The notes under the pieces are model-generated. The model saw only the letters and a list, made by a program, of their open reading frames with translations. It made no database searches and was not told the origin of the DNA. Positions 1 to 11,460 of a DNA stretch of 64,000 bases are shown here, piece by piece (within the stretch, counting starts at the first letter, position 1; each line of letters starts with the position of its first letter). A program made the translations under genes and the position numbers. The DNA comes from Pyrus communis (taxonomy: Eukaryota; Streptophyta; Magnoliopsida; Rosales; Rosaceae). Location: NCBI RefSeq assembly GCF_963583255.1, contig NC_084804.1:23008061-23072060 (forward strand), given 5' to 3'.

Positions 1-1047
1 GAGAAGGACATTCTTGAGACGTTTAGGAACGTCCAAGTAAACATTCCTTTACTTGATGCCATAAAGCAAGTCCCAAGGTATGCAAAGTTTTTAAAAGAGT
101 TATGCACAACTAGGAAAAGAATTCCAAACAAAGAAGTTGTGAAAGTGAGTGAAAATGTATCGGCGGTTTTGCAACGAAAGTTGCCTCCAAAATGTAAGGA
201 TCCAGGGAGCTTTACCATCCCATGCACAATTGGAAACACTAGATTTAAACAATGCATGTTAGATTTAGGTGCTTCTATTAATGTCATGCCATATTCCATT
301 TATGCATCTATGAACCTGGGTGAGTTAAAACAAGATGGCGTTATAATTCAATTGGCCGATCGTTCTAATGTTTATCCCAAGGGAGTCCTTGAGGATGTTT
401 TAGTGCAGGTCAATCATCTCATCTTTCCTGCAGATTTTTATGTCCTAGAAATGGAGGATTCGAGCGATGCTCCATCATTGCCACTCTTGCTAGGCCGTCC
501 GTTCATGAAAACGGCCCAAACCAAGATTGATGTGGCCAAAGGAGCACTAACAATGGAGTTTGGTGGTGACGTAATTAAATTCAATGTTTATGACTCTGTT
601 AAGAATCCTAACGATAGTCATTCTTGTTTTGTCGTAGATGTGCATAAGGATAAAGGGCTGAAAGGATCCACACTTACCACGAAGGATGTGTCAAGCACCA
701 CCATGGGAAAAGAACTTGGAGTGATTGCCCTACAACCACCCAATATGGCCGAAACTTCAAATGGGGACATTGTTGATAGGGCTGCCGATTTTGAGCCTGC
801 AATACAATATGTTTGTAAGTCACCAAGCCCAATTCCAATTCCCATTTCAACTAATAGGTTGTTACCTTCTTTGGTGCAGGTACCCAATCAATTTCAAGGT
901 GGTGGGAGCATTTATATGGATTTTAGGAACCCAACCACCAAAATCAGGGAGGATCACTATCCCCTCCCATTCATCGAGCCATACTACGAGAAATTCATGG
1001 AGCATGTTGTGGAGGAGATCCCATGGCATGCCGTGGGTCCTAAGTGA
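1..1047 (+). CDS. Athila-like gag C-terminus/protease ORF fused to integrase tail (partial at left edge)
   Basis: The frame is open from base 1 (the gene starts outside the window) to the stop at 1045-1047. It closely resembles the gag-protease junction of the inner element at 5130-5760. It has the retropepsin-type motif MLDLGASINVM near 256-288 (D-L-G in place of the usual D-S/T-G) and the LLGRPF strand near 490. After about 640 the similarity to the normal polyprotein stops. The last 60 codons are a collage: a short RT-like piece (DHYPLPFI) joined directly to the integrase C-terminal tail (YYEKF...VEEIPWHAVG, compare YYEHG...[10 protein letters not shown] at 8881-8934). The whole RT/RNase H/integrase core is therefore deleted, yet the frame is still open. 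Inference: a non-autonomous, gag-protease-only Athila derivative. Confidence 0.8.
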   Translation, partial: EKDILETFRNVQVNIPLLDAIKQVPRYAKFLKELCTTRKRIPNKEVVKVSENVSAVLQRKLPPKCKDPGSFTIPCTIGNTRFKQCMLDLGASINVMPYSIYASMNLGELKQDGVIIQLADRSNVYPKGVLEDVLVQVNHLIFPADFYVLEMEDSSDAPSLPLLLGRPFMKTAQTKIDVAKGALTMEFGGDVIKFNVYDSVKNPNDSHSCFVVDVHKDKGLKGSTLTTKDVSSTTMGKELGVIALQPPNMAETSNGDIVDRAADFEPAIQYVCKSPSPIPIPISTNRLLPSLVQVPNQFQGGGSIYMDFRNPTTKIREDHYPLPFIEPYYEKFMEHVVEEIPWHAVGPK

Positions 1048-1521
1048 GAAAAGAAGGACTCGTCCGACTGGAAGACGTTAAAGCAAGCGCTACTTGGGAG
1101 GCAACCCATGCAATCAACAAAGGAAGAACTTGGGAATCGCTCCACACTCAGATTTGCGTCCCTAAACCCTTTCCTTCGTTGCTTACTTTATGTTATGTGT
1201 AATGTGTTCAATTGTGTCTAAAACATTGAGGACAATGTTTCGTTTAAGTGTGGGGGGGGTAACATTCTGTTTTGAGATATTTTGTGCATGAAATTCGTAG
1301 GGTATTACCACCTAACATGTCTAAACTTGTTTCCCACTGTTTTTAAGTGTTTTTAAGCTATTTTAGAGTGTTTTAGAGTGTGTTAACTTAACAATCCGAA
1401 AATACCATAAAAATTTGAAAAATTGTTTTGAAAAACCCAAAAAGAGTTGTTTTTGTGTGTTTGTTTGTGTCGTAGGTCACCTTCCAACACAATGATGAGG
1501 ATTTGGTTTTTAATTGCATGA
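1048..1521 (+). other. 3' non-coding region of outer Athila-like element (left half)
   Basis: No gene is seen. The stretch matches the region after pol in the inner element: a GGGAGGCAACCCATGCA box near 1096-1112 (also near 8995 and 9428) and an ACATTGAGGACAATGTTT block followed by AAGTGTG plus eight Gs at 1252-1259 (compare 9174 and 11667). It ends in ...TTGCATGA, where the inner element inserted. The sequence resumes at 15407. Confidence 0.75.
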
Positions 1522-3415
1522 TGATAGGAGCATATTTATGCGACTTAAATGGCTTGTTCTCGTACATTTACGTTATGTTTCTTTAGTTATTTTAGTACTT
1601 TAAGCTATTTTCGTGTGTTTGTAGGTCCAAAGGGCTAAAGGAGCAAAAAGATGCATTTTGGAGACTTTTGGAGCACTTTTGGGCTAAGGACGGATAGCTT
1701 ATGCTTGAAGCCAAAGTGTTGGACGAAATTGAAGACCTAATTGGAGCCAAAGTGTTGGAACCTTGTTCTCTTTAGTTTTAGGACATTTAAACCTTTCCTA
1801 ATCCCAATCATGCCATGCATAACACACATCCATTCTAACACATTGTCATTGCACATGCATTTCCTTCATTAGTTAACCCACATGCACTTATCACTTATCA
1901 TCACCACATATCATATCACTTAATCACTTATCACTTATCATCACCACTTAACCACTTATCATATCATAACCACATATCATATCACTTATCACTTATCACT
2001 TAACATATCATCCACCTACTTCACCTACAACATCCACCTACTTCACCTACAACATCCACTTCACCTACAACATCCACCTACTTCACCTACAAATGACATA
2101 GCCATATGTTCCCTCCACTACTCCTATAAATACCCTTGCATTCATTCATTCATGGACATCTCATTTTCATACACAACACACCACAAACACTTCCATCTTC
2201 TCCCTAGCCGTGAGTCTCTCCATTTTCTGCACCATTCCCTTCCCTTTCTCCTCCATTTCTTCCATTTCCATAATCCCCCAATCCATTCAACACACCAACA
2301 ACATCCCTTAGTCCTTGTGCTACAACGAAGACGAAGAGAAGAGGGCCTAAACGTTCATACAATTCAAGTTTGAGTTGTTGGAATGTTTACGTGTTTCTTT
2401 GATTTCAATGTTTAAATTCAATTCTCTTTGTTTTGTAATATGAGGAATGGAAGAGAAGAGTGCCTAAACGTTCATACAATTCAAGTTTGAGTTGTTGGAA
2501 TGTTTAGGTGTTTCTTTGATTTCAAAGTTATGAGGAACTAAACCCTTTTTGGCTAGGGGTGATTTCAATACCATGATTATTTATGTGATATGAATTGATG
2601 AATTCCGGTTATGAACTCTTGATTCGTGAATGCAATTGGCTTAACTATTTGATGATTAACTTATTTGTGTTTGTTGATTGAGGGTCGACACTTAATTAGC
2701 ATGCATGAATATGTGGCTAAAGTTTAAGAAGGTTTCACATAATCGTTACTAACTTATACTTGAAAGTAGTGAAGGTCGCTTGTCACGATCGCGTTAAGTT
2801 TAATTCTTAGCATGAGTAACATGATGTCATAGTTGCAAATGCTTTGTCAATGCTTATGGTTTTCATTATTCTTAATGATCTTCGATTGTATCTCTATTAT
2901 GATGACATGTAGGGAACTTTTGAGAATGTTTTGGGTTGTCGAATGATGCCATCCAATCCAATAATATAAGGAAAATCTGAGGGTTAACTAGTGATGTCAC
3001 GGTTAATTTGGGGCATTGTCGTTCATAATTCAATGAAGGAATAACTGGAAATTGATTCATATGCATAAATATCATGTGTAGAGAAAGAACCCTTAGCTAG
3101 CTTCCCATCCATTCATTTCCGTCAAATCCATATTTACAATTTGTTTTGTTTCCAAGTATTCATTTTAGTTTAAATTCGTCCAAATCCAATTCCCCCCTAT
3201 TTCGTTGAAGTCTTAGTCTTAATCTTTCTTATTTTTAGTTTTGCTTTCTTCGAGCATTAAATAGTGTTTTATATTGTGTTTTTATGTTTTTAAGTCAATT
3301 TAGAAGGTTTTAGCAAGCCCTCCTAATCCCCGGTCTAGAACGATCCCTCACTTATCCATTCTACTACAATTGTCAAACGAGGGTTTAATTTGAGTGTCAA
3401 GTAATTCTCGCATCA
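1522..3415 (+). repeat. 5' LTR of inner Athila-like element
   Basis: Starts TGATAGGAGCATATTTATG, ends TCTCGCATCA, 1894 bp. A TATAAATA box lies at 2125-2132. Around 1990-2095 there is a CCACCTACTTCACCTACAACAT tandem repeat, one 22-bp unit shorter than in the 3' LTR. A 70-bp stretch beginning near AAACGTTCATACAATTC occurs twice (about 2350 and 2468). The end of the LTR lies six bases before the primer-binding site. Small ORFs inside it are identical in both LTRs only because the LTRs are identical. Confidence 0.95.
2125..2132 (+). promoter_or_regulatory. TATA box of 5' LTR
   Basis: TATAAATA follows a pyrimidine-rich stretch and precedes CCCTTGCATTCATTCATT. The same motif is at 14116-14123 in the 3' LTR and 59201-59208 in the related solo LTR, always before a CATTCATT block. 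This fits the U3/R boundary promoter of the family. No start site can be fixed from sequence. Confidence 0.65.
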
Positions 3416-3421
3416 AATTTT

Positions 3422-3438
3422 TGGCGCCGTTGCCGGGG
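3422..3438 (+). other. Primer-binding site complementary to tRNA-Asp
   Basis: TGGCGCCGTTGCCGGGG begins six bases after the LTR end. It is the reverse complement of the 3' end of plant tRNA-Asp(GUC), including CCA. Athila-lineage elements are known to use tRNA-Asp, so this supports both the lineage and the LTR boundary. Confidence 0.9.
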
Positions 3439-3551
3439 ATTAGCAACTTTGCTAATCCCTTGTCTTTATTTTTATATTTTTTGTTTTTCGTGCATTCTTA
3501 TTTCAGATTCTTAGTTTGTTTGCCTCCTTGTTTTTTTTTTAGGTACTGTGT

Positions 3552-5141
3552 ATGACTCGTAGCTCTCGGCCTATTATAGAGAACATCTCCGACTTTGATG
3601 GTGATTTTGAACGCACTTTGAGGAGAACGAGGAGTCAACAAGAGCCACCACAACCTGGGCTTGAAGAAGACGAAGTAGGTGTAGAAGAAAAGCCCACGGA
3701 TCAGATTTTTGAAGAAGAACAAGCCATGGCAGCAGATAATAGAACCATCAAGGAGCTTTCGGCCTCGGGTTTGGATAATGCATTGCCTCTTTGTATCCAA
3801 TACCCCACGGCTGCAGAGGGGAAGACTGAGGAGTTTGAACTCAAATCCAGTTTGTTACACCATATTCCGAAGTTCCATGGCTTGTCTATGGAAGACCCCA
3901 ACAAACACTTGAAGGAGTTCGAGGTGGTTTGTTCGAGCATGACCCCTGTCACTGTGGATGGGAGTATATTGAAGATGAAGGCCTTTCCATTTTCAATTAT
4001 GGACAAGGCCAAAAATTGGCTCTACGAACTAGCCCCGGGAACTGTGACTTCGTGGGAGAGTATGAAGCGTGCTTTTTTGGAGAAATTCTTCCCTACTTCG
4101 AGAGTGATTCTCCTACGGAAGAAAATTAGTGGTATTCAACAGAATCATGGTGAGACATTCCCGGCTTATTATGAGCGCTTCAAGGGCCTTGTAGCTTCAT
4201 GTCCTCAACATCAAATGAAGGAGGAACTTCTCCTTCAATATTTCTATGAGGGCCTCCTTCCTATCGAACGTCAAATGCTTGATGCATCAGCGGGAGGAGC
4301 ATTGGTGGACAAAACACCAAGGGATGCCAAGGTTCTCATAGCCAACCGAGCGCTCAACGCTCAACAATATGAAGGAGTGGGCCAAAGGGAAGCCCCACGG
4401 CAACAAAGTGTAAATGAGGTGAGTGCTATTTCTGAAATTCAATCACAACTTGCTAATCTTACTTCTCTTGTTTCTCAGGTTGTGATTGGTCCAAAAGCAT
4501 AAGAACACCAAGTTTGTGGCGTGTGCTCAATTCAAAGGCATCCATCCGACAAGTGCCCTCAACTAATCGAGAATGGTGGGTGGGAATCTGCCAATGCAAT
4601 TGGTTTCCAAGGACAAAATCAAAACAACCCATACTCGAACACTTACAATGCCGGATGGAGGGACCATCCAAACTTCAAATGGAGGGAGCCACAACAAGCT
4701 GCCCAACAAGGAGGATTTAGGCCAAACCCCCCTGGTTTTTATTCCAAGCCGTATGCACCCCAACAATCCCAACAACCTTCGGCATCATCTCATTCAGGTA
4801 CGTCTTTGGAAAGTAATCAAGCTATGCAATTACTAACCTCTATTTCGCAGGGGTTGCAAAATCAAAACAACCGGATAGAAAATAACGAGAAGGAGATGAT
4901 GGATATGAAGAAACAGATAGGGCAGATTTCTGAGTTCCTTGGACAGATTAGAGAGCAAGGAAAGCTTCCTAGCTCAACCACAGTCAATCCAAAGGGAGGA
5001 TTCGAATCCGCCAAGGCCATCACCCTAAGGGGTGGAAAAGAAGTTGGGACCGAGCCAAACAATCCCAAATCTGCCCAATGTACCTTTTCCTCGCAGGTTC
5101 ATGCAAGAAAAAAAGGAAGAAAGCGAGAAGGACATTCTTGA
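3552..5141 (+). pseudogene. Athila-like gag with in-frame stop
   Basis: ATG at 3552 opens a frame that runs to TAA at 4500-4502 (316 codons) and continues in the same frame to 5141. The first part has the retrotransposon gag core (HHIPKFHGL, PFSIMDKAKNWLY, FLEKFFP, FYEGL, about codons 80-240). Just after the stop is a perfect CCHC zinc knuckle, C-x2-C-x4-H-x4-C, at codons 4515-4556, then a Q/N-rich stretch with a short coiled coil (4850-4960). Because knuckle and core share a frame, the TAA looks like a nonsense change. Near 5040-5100 the reading frame must shift to join the polyprotein frame beginning about 5032. The protein normally packages element RNA in virus-like particles. It is broken here. 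Confidence 0.88.
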
Positions 5142-7458
5142 AACGTTCCGGAAGGTGCAAGTGAACATACCGCTTCTCGATGCAATCAAACAGGTTCCAA
5201 AGTATGCTAAATTCCTCAAGGACCTATGCAATACAAAGAGAAGAAGGGCAAACAAAGAGGTAGTGAAGTTAAGCGAGAATGTGTCCGCTGTTTTGCAACG
5301 TAAACTGCCTACCAAGTGCAAAGACCCCGGTAGTTTCACGATTCCTTGTGTGATTGGACATAATCGTTTTGAACATGCCATGCTTGATTTAGGTGCATCC
5401 ATAAATGTCATGCCTTATTCTATTTATGCATCTATGAATTTGGGTGAATTAAAACAAGATGGTGTAATTATACAATTGGCCGATCGTTCTAACGCGTATC
5501 CAAAAGGAGTTTTGGAAGATGTGCTTGTGCAAGTGAACCATTTAATTTTTCCGGCTGATTTCTACGTCCTAGACATGGAGGATTCAGCCCATTCTACATC
5601 TTTGCCGATTCTCCTTGGTAGGCCATTCATGAAGACGGCCCGAACGAAGATTGATGTATACAAAGGCACCTTGACAATGGAATTTGATGGGGAAGTGATT
5701 GATTTTAATATTTCTGAAACTATGAGATATCCCGTTGATGACGATTCTTGTTTTTCCATTGATGTTATCGATTCTTTGGCGCAGGTATACCTTGAAGAAT
5801 TGAACGAGGACGCCCTGGAAACAACCATCACTAAGGCCATAGAGCGCAAAAATGAAGGATTTGGGCCAATGCAAGGCCACGGCAAGGAGGAGGAATTCTT
5901 TGCAATGGGTTCTAGTGAAGAAATAATTGAGGTTGTGGCAGCCCTTGAGTCATTGCCACAACAATATGGTAAGGTTCCACTCTCACTTTCAAATTCAGTT
6001 TCCACTAAGATGCTACCTTCTGTTGTTCAGGCACCATCGCTTGAACTTAAGCCATTGCCGGACCATTTGAAGTATGTGTTTTTGGGAAAAGGCGAAACAT
6101 TGCCCGTCATCATTTCATCAAGTCTCACGGCAATGGAGGAGGAGAAGCTTGTGAGGGTGCTGCGAGAGCACAAAACGGCCATAGGGTGGACTTTGGTCGA
6201 CATTAAAGGAATAAGCCCTACCATATGCATGCACCGTATACTTCTTGAGGAGGGGGCTAAACCAACTCGAGAGGCTCAACGCCATCTCAACCCTCCGATG
6301 ATGGAAGTGGTGAAGAAGGAAATAATCAAGCTTTTGGATTGCGGAGTGATCTACCCTATCTCCGATAGCCGTTGGGTCTCTCCAGTTCAAGTCGTTCCCA
6401 AGAAGTCCGGAGTAACTGTTATCAAGAATGATGAGAATGAGCTCGTGCCTACACGCATTCAGACTGGATGGCGAGTATGTATCGATTACCGGAAGCTAAA
6501 TGCCATGACTAGGAAAGATCACTTTCCTTTGCCATTCATCGACCAGATGCTCGAAAGGTTAGCCGGTCATGCTTTTTACTGTTTTCTTGATGGATACTCT
6601 GGATATAACCAAATTGTGATAGCCCCGGATGATCAAGAGAAGACCACATTCACATGTCCCTTTGGAACATTTGCTTATCGTCGCATGCCATTTGGCTTAT
6701 GCAACGCACCGGCCACTTTCCAAAGGTGTATGGTAAGTATATTTTCCGATTTTGTTGAAAAGATAATTGAGGTTTTCATGGATGATTTCAGTGTATTTGG
6801 GAGTTCATTTGATAATTGCTTGGATAATCTGACCTTAATTTTGAAACGATGTGTTGAAACTAACCTTGTCTTGAATTGGGAGAAATGTCACTTTATGGTG
6901 AAACAAGGTATAGTTTTAGGACATATTGTTTCAGAAAAAGGAATTGAAGTAGATAAATCGAAAATAGACCTTGTACGTCACTTACCCTCTCCTACTTCGG
7001 TTAGAGAGGTACGTTCGTTTCTTGGCCATGCAGGGTTCTATAGGCGTTTTATCAAGGACTTCTCCAAGATGTCCAACCCTCTTTGCCGATTGCTTCAAAA
7101 AGATGTGCCATTCAAGTTTGATGAAGAGTGTAATTCGGCATTTAACCAACTCAAGGAGAAGCTAGTCTCGGCCCCCATTATTGTACCTCCAGATTGGAGC
7201 CTTCCGTTCGAGCTCATGTGCGATGCATCCGACTATGCATTAGGAGCTGTTCTAGGACAAAGAAGAGACAAGCGGCCGCATGTCATATACTATGCCTCTC
7301 GGACTCTCAATGATGCCCAATTGAACTACTCCACGACGGAAAAAGAACTTCTAGCTGTGGTTTTTGCTTTAGATAAATTCCGTTCATATTTAATTGGTAC
7401 TAAAGTAATCGTTTATTCTGATCATGCAGCTTTGAGGTACTTGATCACGAAAAAGTAA
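5032..7458 (+). pseudogene. Athila-like polyprotein: gag end, protease, reverse transcriptase, RNase H
   Basis: The open frame of 808 codons overlaps the gag frame, so a frameshift lies between about 5040 and 5100 and the first codons are probably not a true start. Protease: MLDLGASINVM (D at codon 119). RT: VCIDYRKLN near 6475, FLDGYSGYNQI near 6585, MPFGLCNAPATFQ near 6690, FMDD at codons 582-585. RNase H: MCDASDYALGAVLGQ near 7215, STTEKELLAV near 7330, SDHAALRYL near 7420. The frame ends at TAA 7456-7458 inside the RNase H-integrase linker, where the family reads on. The same frame reopens at once (7459-8949), so this is a nonsense change in one long pol gene. Confidence 0.92.
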
Positions 7459-8949
7459 CCAAAGCCGAGGCTTATCCGTTGGATTCTTCTTCTTCAAGAA
7501 TTTGATATTGAAATCTGGGATAAGAAAGGAAGCGAGAATGTAGTGGCTGACCATTTAAGCCGAATGATCCACGAGGAGCATGAACATGCCGTACCTATCC
7601 CTGAAACTTTTCCCGATGAGCAGCTGCTATCCATTGAGGTAAGTGAACCATGGTATGCAGATTTAGTGAATTACTTGGTGGCTAAACAATTTCCAAATGA
7701 ACTAAACAAACACCAACGTGATAAGCTTAAAAATGATGCACGTTTCTATGTTTGGGATGACCCTTATTTGTGGAAGTATTGCTCAGATCAAATTGTACGT
7801 AGATGTGTGCATGATTCTGAATTTCACTCAATTCTAAGCTTTTGTCACACATATGCATGTGGTGGTCATTTTGGCACACAACGCACTGCCCTCAAGGTTC
7901 TAGAGTGTGGTTTTTATTGGCCGACTATATTTAGGGATGCTAGAACCTTTTGTATGTCTTGTGATCGTTGCCAACGAATGGGTAACATAGGTACCAAGGA
8001 CCAAATGCCGCAAACCCCTGTCTTTAATGTTGAAATTTTTGATGTTTGGGGCATTGATTTCATGGGCCCTTTCCCTCCATCTTATGGTTTCACTTATATC
8101 TTGCTAGCTGTTGATTATGTTTCTAAATGGGTGGAAGCAAAAGCCACCCGTACTAACGATTCTAAGGTGGTTGCAGATTTCGTGAAAACTAACATTCTTG
8201 CTAGGTTTGGAATGCCGAGAGTAATCATAAGTGATGGAGGGTCTCACTTTTGCAATCGGACCATTGAGGCGTTGCTAAGAAAGTACCATGTCAACCATAA
8301 GGTCTCCACACCTTACCATCCTCAAACAAATGGCCAAGCCGAGGTGTCTAACCGAGAAATCAAACAAATTTTGGAGAAGACCGTTGGACCAACAAGGAGG
8401 GATTGGAGCTTACGTTTAGATGATGCACTGTGGGCATATCGTACGGCGTACAAAACACCCATTGGGATGTCACCTTTTCGGCTCGTCTATGGTAAGCCAT
8501 GTCATTTGCCCGTAGAGTTAGAGCACAAGGCACATTGGGCCGTGAAGACTTTCAACATGGACATAGATGCAGCGGGAGTTCATAGGAAGCTCCAATTGAA
8601 TGAACTTGAGGAGATTCGGAATGAAGCCTATGAGAATGCCCGGATGTACAAAGCCAAGACCAAAGCATTCCATGATAAAATGATTCGAACCAAGACCTTC
8701 ACAGTTGGGCAGAAAGTGTTACTTTTCAACTCTCGCCTACGTTTGTTTCCTGGTAAGTTGCGTTCTAAATGGATTGGCCCGTTTGTTGTTACTAACGTTT
8801 TACCTTATGGTGCAGTCCACATAAAAAGCTTAAGGAATGGCGTAGAATTCAAGGTGAACGGGCATCGGTTGAAGCCATATTACGAGCATGGTGTGGGGCA
8901 AGTGGTGGAAGACATTCCTTTCCATTCCGTGGGCTCAAATGAAGATTGA
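7459..8949 (+). pseudogene. Athila-like pol, RNase H end and integrase
   Basis: In frame with the preceding ORF and separated from it only by the TAA at 7456. It begins with the conserved [17 protein letters not shown] segment and [13 protein letters not shown] (about 7465-7560). The integrase zinc-binding region has [11 protein letters not shown] and CMSCDRCQ (7845-7975). The catalytic triad is visible as D in WGIDFMGP (about 8050), D in ISDGGSHF (about 8230) and E in [12 protein letters not shown] (about 8342). [17 protein letters not shown] segment near 8778 and a tail with [13 protein letters not shown] follow. No further stops occur before TGA at 8947. Integrase inserts the cDNA copy into the genome. 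All key residues are present, but the upstream stops should prevent normal expression. Confidence 0.92.
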
Positions 8950-9640
8950 AGAGAGTACTCGTCCGGCTGCAAGACATAAAAGAAAGCGCTTCGTGGGAGG
9001 CAACCCATGCATCCGAATAGAGAAGAACTTGGAAACCCCTTTAAGAGACTTATTTTTATTCCTTTCTTTTTCTTTACTGCCTTTACTTTGCTTTCTTTCT
9101 CGTATTTGTTTATTTGCTTGCTCTGTTGTGACTTTCTGCTTAAAACATTGAGGACAAAGTTTGATTTAAGTGTGGGGGGGTAAACAATTTGTATTTGCAT
9201 GAATTTCGTGGGATTTATTCACCTTTCACTTAGAATGTTGTTTCTTGCTGTTTTAAGCGTTTTTAGAGTGTTTTAGTGTGTTTTATAGTGTCTTGGTATA
9301 AAACTCCGAAAATTTGATAAAAATTAAAAAAAAAAAAAAAAACAAAATTCTTTTGAAAAACCCAAAAATATGTGTTTTTAGAGTCATTTGAGTCATTTTG
9401 GTGTTTGTTTGTGTCTTAGCGCTACTTGGGAGGCAACCCATGCATTCAACAAAGGAAGACTTAGAAAGCACTCCAAATCCAGATTCCTAAAAAAACTCTT
9501 CTCTTTGTTGCTATTTCGTTTCTGCCTTGTTAGGTTGTTTAGTTGTTATTGTTTGTTTGTTTATTAATTGTGTGAGTCTATGATTGTAACATTGAGAAAA
9601 TGTTTGATTTATTGATAGGCACTGCTAAACAAAGAAAGAT
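8950..9640 (+). other. Athila 3' region, first non-coding stretch
   Basis: No gene is seen. The GGGAGGCAACCCATGCA box occurs twice (near 8995 and 9428), and an AAGTGTG + seven-G tract ends at 9180. The stretch 9415-9600 is a partial duplicate of 8980-9170. An env-like third ORF, reported for some Athila elements, is not visible. Confidence 0.7.
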
Positions 9641-11460
9641 GGTGCTTCACAAAGGGTGTTTGCTTGAGGCCCCACTACGTGGCTTTACTCTTGAAGCGGA
9701 AGGCGTAGGAACAGAAGGCATCGGAGCGGAAGGCGTAGGAACAGAAGGCATAGGAGCAGAAGGCATCGGAGCGGGAGGCATCTAAGATAGAGCATTCCAG
9801 GCCTCAATACTTGGCCAAGCGCTGGATGAGCCAGGAAAAAGGTGCCTCTGGAGGAAAGACGAGAACCTTTGACGGTCACTGTGAATCCGACCTTCAGACT
9901 CTTGCAGCTCATCAAGCTTCCTCTTCATGCCCGTCGAATAGTTGTTTGCAAGCACGTGCAAACTTCTATTCTCATACTTTAGCTGCTGGATCTCCTACTT
10001 GAGACTTTCCACCTCTGCCATCAATGATTCCACCTGACGGGAGCGGGCAAGCAGGCGTTGGCCCATGTTGGACATAGAACTCGCACACTGAACACTAAGT
10101 GCGAGGGACTCTTGAACGGCCAACTCATCGGACCGTCCTGACAGCAGCCTACTATCTTTTGGTGTGAGGAGGTTCCTAGCTACTATTGTAGCTGTTGTGG
10201 CGTCCTGCATCACAGAGTCTTCACCTGAAAGAGGACCGTTAGAAGAAAAAAAAGAAGGGCGCCATACATTACCTTGACGGGGCGCAACCGGATCGCTGCT
10301 GAGACTCAAATCTAAGCTAAGGTTCGATGAGTTTGCCATTTTTTTTTCAAAAGTGTTCAAAGAGAATGGGTGGATGGAGTTAAATTTCGAAGGGCCGGAG
10401 ACGATTTTCAAGAATGGGAAATCTTCAGAGTGTGTTTGTGGCGGTGATCGATACCTCAATAAGAAGCCAAGGCGACGCGTCCACCGATTCAAAAAGCCGG
10501 AATTTCCGGCGTAATTTAGGCGACGCTTTCTCAGCTTTTCAGAAGACGTGTTCAACTTTGTCAAAAGAGTTCTTCTTTTCAGACAACACGTGGAGGTCAT
10601 CATCGCAACTACACATCTTTAGCCGACAAGCGCAAAGTTCGGCGACGCTTTCTCAGCTTTTCAGAAGAGGCGTGCAGCTTTGTCAAAAGGAGCCGCATCT
10701 GCACTACCACATGTCGCTCAGAAATCGAAGGGGCGCCTGCTCAGAAATCGAAGAGGCGTATTCAAAGATCGAAGAGGCGCCACTATTTCAAAGAGCCGGA
10801 TTTGCGGGATCAAAACGTTTGTCGACAAGGGTAAAAAGTACCACCACTTGATATTATCTCTATATATGTCGACCTTCGTCTTTTATGGTAGGGCAAACCT
10901 GAAGAAAATGCCCAACTCTCCCTCACCTCTGAGGGCGCACTCCCAGCAAAGCCTTTCAAAATACTCAATTCTTTCTTCTTCCCCAAAGATGATACCAGAT
11001 GCCTGGAGTACATATGACCCAGGAGGAAACGGCGGATTGAAGCATATGCTGATTCATTCACCGCTTCTTCAAAGCAAAGGTATCTCATATCATCAAGGTC
11101 AAAAGCAAAAGTATCTCATATCATGCTCTTTCCCTGTCTTTTTCTTTGTCCTTGTTCTTACTTGCATGGCAAAGTAAAAGAAGCAATCAGCCGGCACTTG
11201 GAGTCAGTCTTCCGATCTGGAGCCAACTGCCTGGAATCTATTCCTGATTGCTTACCTAGCGTTGCTCTCGAGTAGCCATCTTCAACGGTTGTTACACTTC
11301 CAGAGAAGGGACCACTCCTGCAAAGATTGAACAAAGAAACAGATAACAGGAGGAAGCTCAGACCTTCGGGGGAAACCAAAAGAACCATCCTGCTGCCCAG
11401 ATCAAGAGTAGCACAAAGGAAAATCAATGATGGGCGGAAACCAGTTCAAGAGTAAGCCTG
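9641..11460 (-). mobile_element. Segment of another retroelement family captured inside the Athila 3' region
   Basis: From about 9641 (GCTTCACAAAGG) to about 11460 the sequence matches the Tat-like 3' region around 31030-32350 and 33500. It includes the antisense coiled-coil ORF (9782-10339), its AT-poor upstream stretch with ACGCGT...CAGCTTTGTCAAA blocks (10540-10690), a paired GTATCTCATATCAT module (11081, 11115) and an AGGGAAGCTCAGACCTTCGG-like tail. On both sides the sequence is Athila 3' region, partly duplicated (CAGATT...ACTCTTCTCTTTGTT at about 9480 and 11525). Seen: the similarity. Inferred: capture during reverse transcription or by insertion and decay. No target duplication is evident. 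Confidence 0.75.
9782..10339 (-). pseudogene. Antisense coiled-coil ORF, copy 1 (one premature stop)
   Basis: Reading leftward from ATG at 10337-10339, the frame encodes a protein closely related to the 193-residue ORF at 31066-31647. It has an N-terminal LDLSLSSD-APRQGN-W segment, TTATIVARNLLTP, SMSNMGQRLLAR, then a heptad-type helix. A single TAG at 9995-9997 interrupts the helix. The same frame continues after it (EIQQLKYENRSLH..., FLQRHLFP) to a stop at 9782-9784. The function of this family is unknown. The helix suggests dimerisation (inference). Confidence 0.75.

Noticed and set aside
1048..1081. env-like or extra ORF after pol in the Athila elements
   Set aside because: No open frame with membrane segments is found between pol and the 3' LTR of either element.
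1252..1259. G-quadruplex
   Set aside because: Only one G run per site. Four nearby runs needed for an intramolecular quadruplex are absent.
2152..2373. A 73-codon ORF just after the LTR TATA box, repeated exactly at 14143-14364
   Set aside because: The identity is due to the two LTRs being copies of each other. Composition is H/L/S-rich from CT-rich leader DNA, and the ORF is not preserved in the related solo LTR.
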